A stretch of DNA of 64,000 bases. It comes from Prescottella sp. R16 (GTDB lineage Bacteria > Actinomycetota > Actinomycetes > Mycobacteriales > Mycobacteriaceae). The position numbers and the translations under genes are program-made. The notes below the pieces were generated by a model that had not been told where the DNA came from, made no database searches, and was given only the letters and a program-made list of their open reading frames with translations. Below are positions 10,889-18,546 of this stretch, piece by piece; the stretch's first letter is position 1, and every line of letters starts with the position of its first letter. The DNA lies in the NCBI RefSeq assembly GCF_030656875.1, contig NZ_CP130943.1, forward strand, positions 62,001 to 126,000, in the 5' to 3' direction.

Positions 10889-10912
10889 GTTGAATCCGAA
10901 TCCGGATTCAAC
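10889..10912. promoter_or_regulatory. Operator palindrome GTTGAATCCG-N4-CGGATTCAAC
   Basis: Ten-base perfect arms around AATC lie in the divergent region between the MaoC gene (start 10821, minus) and the HSL hydrolase (start 11153, plus). Its right half CGGATTCAAC recurs at 8428-8437 over the promoter of the HAD gene, which suggests one regulator for both. Confidence 0.6.
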
Positions 10913-11008
10913 TGTACATGCCGAGACGGCGCGGGGCATGTCGGTCGAGCCGTGTTTCGGGGCGCTCCGCCGGATCGAGTGCTGCGGCCGGGTTCGGTCG
11001 GTCCGGTA

Positions 11009-11072
11009 GTTGACAACCGCCTCAACTCTTGTGAGACTCCTCTCACTCAGCCTCCGTCGTGACTCAGGTCAC
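11009..11072. promoter_or_regulatory. Cluster of inverted repeats before the organosulfate operon
   Basis: Three small inverted repeats follow each other: GTTGA-N8-TCAAC (11009-11026, with the same spacing as a pair at 8420-8437), GTGAGA-CTCC-TCTCAC (11031-11046) and GTGAC-TCAG-GTCAC (11059-11072). A TTGACA hexamer starts at 11010, but no clear -10 box follows. They lie 80-145 bp before the hydrolase that heads the operon and are the natural place for its control. Confidence 0.45.
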
Positions 11073-11152
11073 GTGCATGTCAGTGATGTGCTGGGCTGCC
11101 TCCCCATCTCTGCGCAGCGACTCCGGCGCTCACATTCCTTTGGAGGAAGACG

Positions 11153-12121
11153 ATGGTCGACTTATCCCGTGCAACGTCGAGCGCTTTGGCCGAGGTCGTC
11201 GCATTCTCTGCCGCGTGGACCGACAGATTTTCGAAAATGGTTGCCCCGCCGACACTTCAGCAGCAGCGGCAGGAGTTCGACGAGGAGCACGGCGCTGTTC
11301 CGGTGCCGGACGGCTGCGCTGTCGAGGAAATTGTCGACCCGGACGTTCGTGGCGAGCGGTTGACGCCCCGGGGTGCAAGTCGCTCGCACGCGCTGATCTA
11401 TCACCACGGGGGCGGCCACACCTTCGGAAGCGTTCGGAGTCACCGTCATCTGGTCGGACGTTTGGCAGAATCGGCCGGTGTCGTCGGGTTCGATATGAGC
11501 TACCGACTGGCGCCCGAGAACCCTTATCCGGCAGGGCTGGACGACGCGGTACGTAACTATCGCTACGTGTTGGATCAAGGATTCCTGCCGGAGAACATCG
11601 TGGTGGCAGGAGAGTCGGCGGGTGGCAACCTGACTGCCGCCCTCCTGCTCAGGCTTCAGCAGGAAAAACTACCGTTGCCGGCTGGTGGCTACCTGCTCAG
11701 CCCCTGGCTCGACATGACACAGAGCGGTGAATCACATACAGCGCGTGCACCGTTCGACCCGATGATCACCGCTGAGGGCTTGGAGCGCTGTGCGCTCGCA
11801 TACTGCGGCAACGGTACCTCGCGCACCGACCCGTTGGTCTCACCCATCGAGGGAGACTTCGGAAACTTGCCACCGTTGTTGATTCACGTGAGTTCGGACG
11901 AAGTACTGCTCAGCGATTCACTGGATTTCACTCGCCGCGCAGCGCTCGTGGGATGTGACGTCACACTGCAGGTATGGCCGGCGACAGTTCACGCGTGGCT
12001 GTTGTTCCATCCGGAGCTTCCCACCGTCGCTCACAACACGTTCACACAGGCCGGCCAGTGGATTTCCGCACGGCTACAGGCCAAGGACCGGTCACACGAG
12101 CTTCTCGACATGCGCAGTTGA
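11153..12121 (+). CDS. HSL-family alpha/beta-hydrolase (carboxylesterase)
   Basis: A 322-residue esterase of the hormone-sensitive lipase family. It has the oxyanion motif HGGG at 85-88, nucleophile S155 in GESAG, the family segment YRLAPENPYP, acid D249 and base H280. It starts at an ATG with GGAGGAAG seven bases before it. It is the first gene of a long plus-strand run that continues with an ABC importer 48 bp downstream. It could release alcohols or acids from esters of the imported compounds. No signal peptide is seen, so it acts in the cytoplasm. Confidence 0.87.
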   Translation: MVDLSRATSSALAEVVAFSAAWTDRFSKMVAPPTLQQQRQEFDEEHGAVPVPDGCAVEEIVDPDVRGERLTPRGASRSHALIYHHGGGHTFGSVRSHRHLVGRLAESAGVVGFDMSYRLAPENPYPAGLDDAVRNYRYVLDQGFLPENIVVAGESAGGNLTAALLLRLQQEKLPLPAGGYLLSPWLDMTQSGESHTARAPFDPMITAEGLERCALAYCGNGTSRTDPLVSPIEGDFGNLPPLLIHVSSDEVLLSDSLDFTRRAALVGCDVTLQVWPATVHAWLLFHPELPTVAHNTFTQAGQWISARLQAKDRSHELLDMRS

Positions 12122-12169
12122 TTCGGTCAGGACCACCCCGTCGTGTTCGTACAAACATTGGAGGGTCGA

Positions 12170-12961
12170 GTGACACACTCGGATGTCTACATCGATGTAG
12201 AACAGGTACAACGCTCGTTCATCACAGGTAGTGTCAGCCTCACGGCACTCGGCCCCGTCGACCTGAAGGTCGGTCGCGGCGAATTCGTTGCCATCGTCGG
12301 TCCGTCGGGCTGCGGTAAATCCACCCTGCTGCGCATCATCGCCGGCCTCGTCCCGCCGTCCGAAGGCCGCGTCACCATCGAACGTCGACACGTCGACGCA
12401 CCCCTGGCGGCCATGGTCTTCCAGGAATACGGCATCTTCCCCTGGAAGACGGTCCTCGCGAACGTCCGCTTCCCGCTCGACGTACGCGGAACCCCGCGCC
12501 GCGAGGCGAACCAGATCGCTCGGGACTGGATCAAACGCACCGGCGTCGACGGATTCGAGCGCGCCTACCCGGCAGCCTTGTCCGGAGGGATGCGCCAACG
12601 CGTCGCTCTCGCCCGTGCTTTCGCTGCCGACCCGGAAATGCTGTTGATGGACGAACCGTTCGCAGCCCTGGACGCGCAGTTACGTCTCGTCCTTCAACAA
12701 GAATTGCTCTCGGTCTGGGAAGCGAACCAACGCACTGTGCTGTTCGTGACCCACAGCATCGACGAGGCACTTCTCCTCGCCGACCGCATCATCGTCATGT
12801 CCGCGCGGCCCGGCAACATCATCGCGGACATCCGTGTCCCGTTCGAACGGCCCCGTCGATCGGTGCGTTCTCAGGTGGAGTTCGGCCGACTCGAGGAACA
12901 AATCTGGAACCTGCTACGTAAGGAGGTGGATGATCGTGGCACCAACAATGACGCGGCCTAG
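12170..12961 (+). CDS. ABC transporter ATPase, nitrate/sulfonate/taurine (SsuB/TauB) type
   Basis: A 263-residue ATPase. Walker A is GPSGCGKST, the Q-loop follows AAMVFQEYGIFPW, the signature is LSGGMRQR, Walker B is MLLMDEP and the switch histidine is in VTHS. The FQEYGIFPWKTV stretch is typical of the SsuB/TauB/NrtD group that imports sulfonates, sulfate esters, taurine or nitrate. The start is a GTG at 12170 with GGAGGG just upstream. The 3' end overlaps the permease gene by about 26 bp. With two arylsulfatases and an alkylsulfatase following, an organosulfate is the likely cargo. Confidence 0.9.
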   Translation: MTHSDVYIDVEQVQRSFITGSVSLTALGPVDLKVGRGEFVAIVGPSGCGKSTLLRIIAGLVPPSEGRVTIERRHVDAPLAAMVFQEYGIFPWKTVLANVRFPLDVRGTPRREANQIARDWIKRTGVDGFERAYPAALSGGMRQRVALARAFAADPEMLLMDEPFAALDAQLRLVLQQELLSVWEANQRTVLFVTHSIDEALLLADRIIVMSARPGNIIADIRVPFERPRRSVRSQVEFGRLEEQIWNLLRKEVDDRGTNNDAA

Positions 12962-13796
12962 TCCCAACCCGGTACACGTCGTCCAACGCGTTCCCGGCCG
13001 CTCCGAGAAGGACCCCGTCGGGCACGCTCGCCGCCGCCGGATCCTTCAACTCACGCTCGCCGTCGGCACCCCGGTTCTGATCTTCACCGTGTGGGAAGTC
13101 TTCGCCCGAACCGGCCTCCTCGACACCCGATTCTTCCCCGCACCCAGTACCATCTGGTCGGCCGGCGTCGAGTCTCTCCGCGATGGAGTGATGGTCCAGG
13201 CCGTCATCGACACCACCGAGAAAATGGTCCTCGGCTACGTCATCGGCGTCATCGGCGGTGTCCTGGTCGGGCTTCTGCTCGGTATGTCCTGGATCGCCCG
13301 CTCAGCTCTGGACACCACCATGGTGGCGCTGTACACATTGCCGAAATTGGCACTGTACCCCGTATTCCTGCTGATCTTCGGCCTCGGTAGCCTGCCTCAG
13401 ATCGTGCTCGTCGCGGTATCGGTCTTCTTCATCGTGGCGATGTCCACCACTGCCGCCGTCGTCGGTATCGAGCAGGGCTATCTCGACGCCGCCGACGTCT
13501 TCGGTGCGAGCAGACTGCAACGAACCCGCCACGTCGTCATCCCCGGCTCGATGCCTGCGATTGGCACTGCGTTGCGCCTCTGCGCCGGGATTGCGATCCT
13601 CGTCGTTGTCGGTATCGAAATGATCGGCGGTGGAACAGGATTGGGATATCTCATCTTCCAGCGTTCTCAGGTTTTCGACCCGGCCACCATGTACGCCGGC
13701 GTCATCATCGCCGGACTGCTCGGAGTCCTGTTCACCACCATCGTCACCGGCCTGACCCGTCTTGCGCTGCCGCACCTCCGCGCACGGCGGAGGTGA
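12936..13796 (+). CDS. ABC transporter permease, SsuC/TauC type
   Basis: A 286-residue inner-membrane permease with about six hydrophobic segments. It carries the EAA-type coupling loop near GIEQGYLDAADVFGASRLQ, which contacts the ATPase. A GTG at 12936 is nine bases from AGGAGG and is preferred. An ATG at 12930 is too close to it, and an ATG at 12948 is a further alternative. It overlaps the ATPase gene. The last 32 codons have a diverged second copy at 16423-16518. It pairs with the ATPase and the binding lipoproteins that follow to form an importer. Confidence 0.88.
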   Translation: MAPTMTRPSPNPVHVVQRVPGRSEKDPVGHARRRRILQLTLAVGTPVLIFTVWEVFARTGLLDTRFFPAPSTIWSAGVESLRDGVMVQAVIDTTEKMVLGYVIGVIGGVLVGLLLGMSWIARSALDTTMVALYTLPKLALYPVFLLIFGLGSLPQIVLVAVSVFFIVAMSTTAAVVGIEQGYLDAADVFGASRLQRTRHVVIPGSMPAIGTALRLCAGIAILVVVGIEMIGGGTGLGYLIFQRSQVFDPATMYAGVIIAGLLGVLFTTIVTGLTRLALPHLRARRR

Positions 13797-13845
13797 ACGA
13801 CACGTGTACCGAGCATCACTTGTCGGGGACGACCAGAGGAAATCC

Positions 13846-14943
13846 ATGAATCGCGCGTTTCGCCGTCACGTGGTGACCGTGGCGCTGGCTGCTGCGGCAC
13901 TCGTCACGATCACGGCCTGCAGTGCACCTGCCGAGTCCACGTCGTCGCATGAAGCGGTATCCCAGTTGCCCGACGGGCTGAGCCTTGCAGGTCCTGTCGG
14001 AACGCCTGAGGCGAAGCCGCTTTCGTCGCCGACGACGATCAAGGTCGGTCTCCCGGCCAAAAGCGAAACCATTGCGCCACTGCTACTCGCGCATGCTGCC
14101 GGTGAGTTCGAGAAGGAGAACCTGACGGTCGAGTACGTTTCCGACACCGCACCGAATCTTCTGACCTTGCTGGGGCAGAAGAAGGTCGACGTCGTGTACA
14201 GCGCTCCGACTGCCCTGGTGCTGAACGTAAGCAATCAAGGGGTGGACCTGACATGGGCGGGTGGGCTCGCCTCGTCCTGGACAGACAGTGGCCTGTTCCT
14301 CGGTGCGAAGTTCGGCAGCAACGCGGCCGAGTTCGATCCGAAGAAGCTCGAGGGCGCGACGATCGGAGTGTTTCCCGGCGGGCTCACCGCCCCCGTCTCG
14401 TATCCGATCTATCAGGCGCTGACGGACGGTGGGTTGACGGGCGACGACGTCACATTGACCACGATCAGCGACCCGACAACCATGCTGCAGGCGTTGAACA
14501 CCGGTACGATCGACGGCGCTGTCTTCGCCCCTCCGAACTCGGCCGGCGCGATGAGAAACGGCGCCTTCCTTGCGTATCCCTATCGATCTGATATCAGTAC
14601 CGGCGGGTACTTCGTCGGTAGTCGGCTCATGGTGGAGGACCGAGTTGCCGGGGTCGCATTCTTCCGTGCGATGCTGAGGACCATAAACACGCATCTGACC
14701 GGTGATTACCATGCCGACGCCGATGTTGTGGCGAATCTATCGGCAGAAATGGGCCTCGAGCCGGCGGCGATCACAGCTTCGCCCAGCCTCGAGTTCAGTC
14801 TCGATGTCCTGCCGAATTCCGTTGAGGCAATACAAGAGATGTACTCGGAGATGGCCCCCGACGCGCTGTCCTACGAGGGAGTCACCTCTCAAGGCGAGAT
14901 CGTCGACCTCTCACTGGTGATCGACGCTGCCGAGGGTAGGTAG
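13846..14943 (+). CDS. ABC transporter substrate-binding lipoprotein, SsuA/NMT1 type (copy 1)
   Basis: A 365-residue precursor with a lipoprotein signal peptide ending in the lipobox ITAC, with lipidated C25. The mature part begins with a Ser/Glu/Pro-rich linker. The NMT1/SsuA fold follows, with KVGLPAKSETIAPLLLAHAAG at its first strand and a long lobe-2 region. It captures the substrate of the importer outside the membrane. The ATG at 13846 has AGAGGA upstream. It has a close paralogue of identical length at 16568-17665, conserved along its whole length. The pair probably differ in ligand range. Confidence 0.88.
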   Translation: MNRAFRRHVVTVALAAAALVTITACSAPAESTSSHEAVSQLPDGLSLAGPVGTPEAKPLSSPTTIKVGLPAKSETIAPLLLAHAAGEFEKENLTVEYVSDTAPNLLTLLGQKKVDVVYSAPTALVLNVSNQGVDLTWAGGLASSWTDSGLFLGAKFGSNAAEFDPKKLEGATIGVFPGGLTAPVSYPIYQALTDGGLTGDDVTLTTISDPTTMLQALNTGTIDGAVFAPPNSAGAMRNGAFLAYPYRSDISTGGYFVGSRLMVEDRVAGVAFFRAMLRTINTHLTGDYHADADVVANLSAEMGLEPAAITASPSLEFSLDVLPNSVEAIQEMYSEMAPDALSYEGVTSQGEIVDLSLVIDAAEGR

Positions 14944-14994
14944 GCGCCAACATTTTTGAAAGACGTTTCTGCGCAATATGATTGGAGTAACGGA

Positions 14995-16326
14995 ATGGAC
15001 ATTCTCGAATACGCCGACAAGGTATGGCGACAGGAGGCCTCGGTTGCCTCCTATTGGTCCGGCGAACTGCGAAAAGATGAGTTGTACAAGGTTGCGGATG
15101 GCGTCCACATGTGGCCGGCGGCCGGTAACGTCTATGTTTTCGAGACCGACAACGGTCTCCTGATGTTCGATGCCGGTGGAGCCGACACCGCCATGGATCT
15201 GTTCCACGCCACCCGTAGGTTGTCGGCTGCGCCTCTACGACATGCGATCTACTCCCATGGGCATGTCGATCACATCTGGGGTACCACGGGATTCGACGAG
15301 GAGGCCGACAAGCTCGGCTGGAACCGGCCGACCGTGATCGCCCACTCCGCGGTCAAGGCCCGGTTCGACCGGTATGTATACACGAACGGCTACAACACCG
15401 CCATCAACCGTCGGCAGTTCCAGAATCCGGACCTGGAGTGGCCCAAGGACTACCGCTATCCGGATGTCACCTTCGACGATCGGATGGCCCTCTCGCAAGG
15501 TGGTCTGTCCGTTGAACTTTCCCACGGATACGGCGAAACCGATGACGCGGTCGTCGGCTGGTTCCCCGAGAAGAAGATCGTGTGTGTGGGCGACTTCTTC
15601 ATCTGGATGAGTCCGAACGCGGGCAACCCGCAGAAGGTGCAGCGGTATGCCCGACTATGGGCAGCAAAGCTTCGGGAGATCGCCGGCCTGGGCGCCGAGA
15701 TTCTGTTGCCGGGTCACGGGCTGCCCATCGTCGGACGTGACCGGATCGTGGAAGCAATGGTAACCACTGCCGAGTATCTGGAGTTCCTGCACGACACCAC
15801 CCTCGAGTATCTCAACAGTGGCGCACCGCTCGACAGTGCCATCCACGGATTCTCCATGCCGGCACGGTTTCTCGACAAACCCTACCTGCAGCCCAAGTAC
15901 GACGAACCGGAGTTCGTCGTGCGTAATGCCTGGCGACTCTACGGTGGCTGGTACGACGGTGACCCGTCCAACCTCAAGCCGGCCAAGAGGTCGGCACTCG
16001 GCAAAGCGATCACTGAACTTGCCGGCGGTACCGACAAGCTGGCGGCCAAAGCCAAGGAAGAGCTGCAGCGCGGAAACGACCGGGTTGCCGCGAAGTTGAT
16101 TCAGCATGCAGTCGACGGCAATCCCGACGACCGCAGTCTGCATGCGGTTCGTGCCGAGATCTTCGGAGCCCTGCAGGAACAAGCGACCTCCACGATGTCG
16201 CAGGGGGTGTACGCCTGGACCGTATCGGAATCGATAGCACGTATCGAGGGCAAAGACACCCTCGACTTGCTGCGGCAGAGGGCGCGTCCCATGGGCCACC
16301 AGCACCTGGAATCGCCGGTCCCGTAG
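14995..16326 (+). CDS. Metallo-beta-lactamase-fold alkylsulfatase (type III, SdsA/BDS1-like), short form
   Basis: A 443-residue hydrolase with the zinc motif HGHVDH (H88, H90, D92, H93) and further zinc ligands around GDFF and LLPGHGLP. The sequence YDEPEFVVRNAWRLYGGWYD near residue 305 starts the alkylsulfatase dimerisation domain. Known SdsA1-type enzymes are roughly 650 residues with a C-terminal SCP2-like domain, and that domain is absent here. The enzyme would hydrolyse an alkyl sulfate to an alcohol plus sulfate. The ATG at 14995 has GGAG seven bases upstream. It lies between two paralogous binding-protein genes. No signal peptide is seen. Another hydrolysis reaction is possible. Confidence 0.83.
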   Translation: MDILEYADKVWRQEASVASYWSGELRKDELYKVADGVHMWPAAGNVYVFETDNGLLMFDAGGADTAMDLFHATRRLSAAPLRHAIYSHGHVDHIWGTTGFDEEADKLGWNRPTVIAHSAVKARFDRYVYTNGYNTAINRRQFQNPDLEWPKDYRYPDVTFDDRMALSQGGLSVELSHGYGETDDAVVGWFPEKKIVCVGDFFIWMSPNAGNPQKVQRYARLWAAKLREIAGLGAEILLPGHGLPIVGRDRIVEAMVTTAEYLEFLHDTTLEYLNSGAPLDSAIHGFSMPARFLDKPYLQPKYDEPEFVVRNAWRLYGGWYDGDPSNLKPAKRSALGKAITELAGGTDKLAAKAKEELQRGNDRVAAKLIQHAVDGNPDDRSLHAVRAEIFGALQEQATSTMSQGVYAWTVSESIARIEGKDTLDLLRQRARPMGHQHLESPVP

Positions 16327-16422
16327 AGCAGGGGATCGCGCGAGCGGCGTCTCCTCGTAGACGGAAGCAATCGATACGTCGACCCGGACGGGCAGTCCGA
16401 CTACCTCACCGAGGAGACCTGC

Positions 16423-16518
16423 GTTGTCATCGTCGGACTGCTCGGAGTCCTGGTCACCACCGTCGTCACCGGCCCGACCTGTCCTGCACTGCCGCACCTT
16501 CGCGCGCGACGGCGGTGA
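16423..16518 (+). pseudogene. Duplicated remnant of the permease 3' end
   Basis: Thirty-two codons ending in TGA translate to VVIVGLLGVLVTTVVTGPTC and then PALPHLRARRR. This matches the C-terminus of the permease (VIIAGLLGVLFTTIVTGLTR, LALPHLRARRR). No start or upstream permease homology remains. Directly after it lies the second binding-protein gene, exactly as the first follows the intact permease. This records a duplication of permease end plus binding-protein gene around the sulfatase gene. The rest of 16327-16422 shows no feature. Confidence 0.85.
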
Positions 16519-16567
16519 GCAACGCCATTACCACTCCTTACTCGTCCGGAACCCTCTTGGAGAATCC

Positions 16568-17665
16568 ATGCGTCACTCATGTCACCGCCGCACGGCGACT
16601 GCAGTTCTGGCTGCTGCGGCATTGTTCGTGCTCACCGCGTGCAGTACACCCGCCGGGTCCGTGTCCTCATCCGAGGGGGTTTCCCAGCTGCCAGCCGGGC
16701 TGAGCCTCACCGGAGCAGCGGGTACCCCGGAGGCGAAACCGGTTCCGTCGCCGACGACGGTCAAGGTCGGACTCCCGGCCAAGACGGAACCCATTGCGCC
16801 ACTGCTGCTTGCACACGCAGAGGGCGAGTTCGAGAAGGAGAACCTGACGGTCGAGTACGTTTCCGACACCGCCCCGAACCTCCTGACCCTGCTGGGGCAG
16901 AACAAAATCGATGTGGTGTTCGGTGCCCCGACCGCCCTGGTACTGAACGCCGGCAAACAAGGAGTGGACTTGAAGTGGGCCGCCGGGCTTGCTTCGACCT
17001 GGCCGGACACGGGACTGTACGTCAACTCGAAATTCGGCAGCAACGCAGCCGAGTTCGATCCGAAGAAGATGAAGGGGGCGACGATCGCGGTATATCCGGG
17101 CGGGCTCACCGCCCCCGTCTCGTATCCGATCTACCAGACACTGAATGAAGGCGGTTTGACGGTCGATGACGTCACGATCACCACGATCGGCGACCCGGCA
17201 ACCATGCTGCAGGCTCTGAAAGACGGCACGGTCGATGGCGCAATCCTCACCCCACCGCAGTCGGCTGCCGCAGCGAACAACAATCCCTTCCTCGTGACGC
17301 CCTACCCCACGGATATCAGTGTCGGCGGCTACCTCGTCGGCAGCCGGCTCCTCGCCGAGGACAGGGCGGCCGGGACCGCGTTCTTCCGGGCGCTGCTGCG
17401 GACCACGAACACATACCTGACCGGCGATTACCATGCCGACACCGATGTCGTGGCGAAGCTTTCCGAAGAAATGGGCGTCAGGCCGGAAATGCTCACTGCG
17501 TCCCCCAGCTACGAGTTCAGTCTCGACGTCCTGCCGAACTCCGTCGAGGCGGTGCAGGAGATGTACAGGGAGATGGCCCCCGACGCACTGTCCTACGAGG
17601 GGGTCACCCCTCAAAGTGAGATCGTCGATCTCTCGCTGGTGATCGACGCTGCCGAGGGCAGGTAG
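16568..17665 (+). CDS. ABC transporter substrate-binding lipoprotein, SsuA/NMT1 type (copy 2)
   Basis: A 365-residue paralogue of the protein at 13846-14943, with the same length, the same lipobox position (LTAC, C25) and near-identical blocks such as NLTVEYVSDTAPNLLTLLGQ and DALSYEGVT. Differences cluster in the middle lobe (for example VFGAPTALVLNAGKQGVDLK against VYSAPTALVLNVSNQGVDLT). This may alter ligand choice. The ATG at 16568 has GGAGAA upstream. A fossil of the permease end precedes it, so it arose by duplication and has no transporter of its own; it presumably feeds the single permease. Confidence 0.88.
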   Translation: MRHSCHRRTATAVLAAAALFVLTACSTPAGSVSSSEGVSQLPAGLSLTGAAGTPEAKPVPSPTTVKVGLPAKTEPIAPLLLAHAEGEFEKENLTVEYVSDTAPNLLTLLGQNKIDVVFGAPTALVLNAGKQGVDLKWAAGLASTWPDTGLYVNSKFGSNAAEFDPKKMKGATIAVYPGGLTAPVSYPIYQTLNEGGLTVDDVTITTIGDPATMLQALKDGTVDGAILTPPQSAAAANNNPFLVTPYPTDISVGGYLVGSRLLAEDRAAGTAFFRALLRTTNTYLTGDYHADTDVVAKLSEEMGVRPEMLTASPSYEFSLDVLPNSVEAVQEMYREMAPDALSYEGVTPQSEIVDLSLVIDAAEGR

Positions 17666-17765
17666 GTCCCGATTCGGCCGAACAGCCGCGGAACCGGATC
17701 CCCGAAACATACCCGTGTCCTGACGGGCTGACCGACACACCGACAACGACGAAAGGTTTGTACCC

Positions 17766-18485
17766 ATGGCACGTCTGGACGGTAAGACAACCCTCATCTC
17801 GGGAGGCGCCCGTGGAATAGGGGCGGCACATGCCCGCAGGTTCATCGCCGAAGGCGCCTCGGTGGTGATCGGCGACGTTCTCGACGCCGAAGGCAAGGCA
17901 TTGGCGAACGAGCTCGGCGACAGGGCGCAGTACGTCCACCTCGACGTGACCCGGCCGGAGGAGTGGACTGCTGCGGTGCAGTTGGCGAGTGCGTCCGGAA
18001 AGCTCGACGTCCTGGTCAACAACGCCGGTATCGCCAATGGGGGCATGCTGGCGGATTACTCTCTGCAGGATTGGAACTCGATCATCGCGATCAATCTCAC
18101 CGGTTCCTTCCTGGGCATGCAGATCGCGGTCCCGGCGATGGGCCGAGGGTCGTCGATCATCAACACCTCATCGGTCCTGGGTCTACGTGGACAGGCTGGA
18201 CTGCACGGCTACGTCGCGTCGAAGTTCGGCGTTCGCGGTCTGACGAAGTCTGTTGCCATGGAAGTGGCCGGCCTGGGAATTCGGGTCAACTCCGTACATC
18301 CCGGTTTCGTCACCACCGCGATGACCGACGGGTCGGATCCTGAGGACTCGAACATCCCCCTCGGGATCCCCGCTTCTCCCGAACAGATCACGAGCATGGT
18401 CCTGTACCTGGCGAGTGACGAGTCTGTTCATTCGACCGGGGCCGAGTTCGTGGTGGATGGCGGGATGACGGCGTCTTTGCCTTAG
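17766..18485 (+). CDS. Short-chain dehydrogenase/reductase, hydroxysteroid-dehydrogenase-like
   Basis: A 239-residue classical SDR. The cofactor motif is SGGARGIG (residues 13-20), with NNAG near residue 84. The catalytic serine is in NTSSVLG, and YVASK supplies the Tyr and Lys. D38 after the second strand favours NAD. It resembles the 3-alpha/20-beta-hydroxysteroid dehydrogenase group, which oxidises secondary alcohols. Its place directly before the arylsulfatases suggests it oxidises the alcohol set free by desulfation. The ATG has GAAAGG upstream. The exact substrate is unknown. Confidence 0.87.
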   Translation: MARLDGKTTLISGGARGIGAAHARRFIAEGASVVIGDVLDAEGKALANELGDRAQYVHLDVTRPEEWTAAVQLASASGKLDVLVNNAGIANGGMLADYSLQDWNSIIAINLTGSFLGMQIAVPAMGRGSSIINTSSVLGLRGQAGLHGYVASKFGVRGLTKSVAMEVAGLGIRVNSVHPGFVTTAMTDGSDPEDSNIPLGIPASPEQITSMVLYLASDESVHSTGAEFVVDGGMTASLP

Positions 18486-18546
18486 TTGTACAGGTCTGCA
18501 ATCTGATTCGCTGAACGGCCAGTTGACGAACTGAGAGGTGTCTCCA

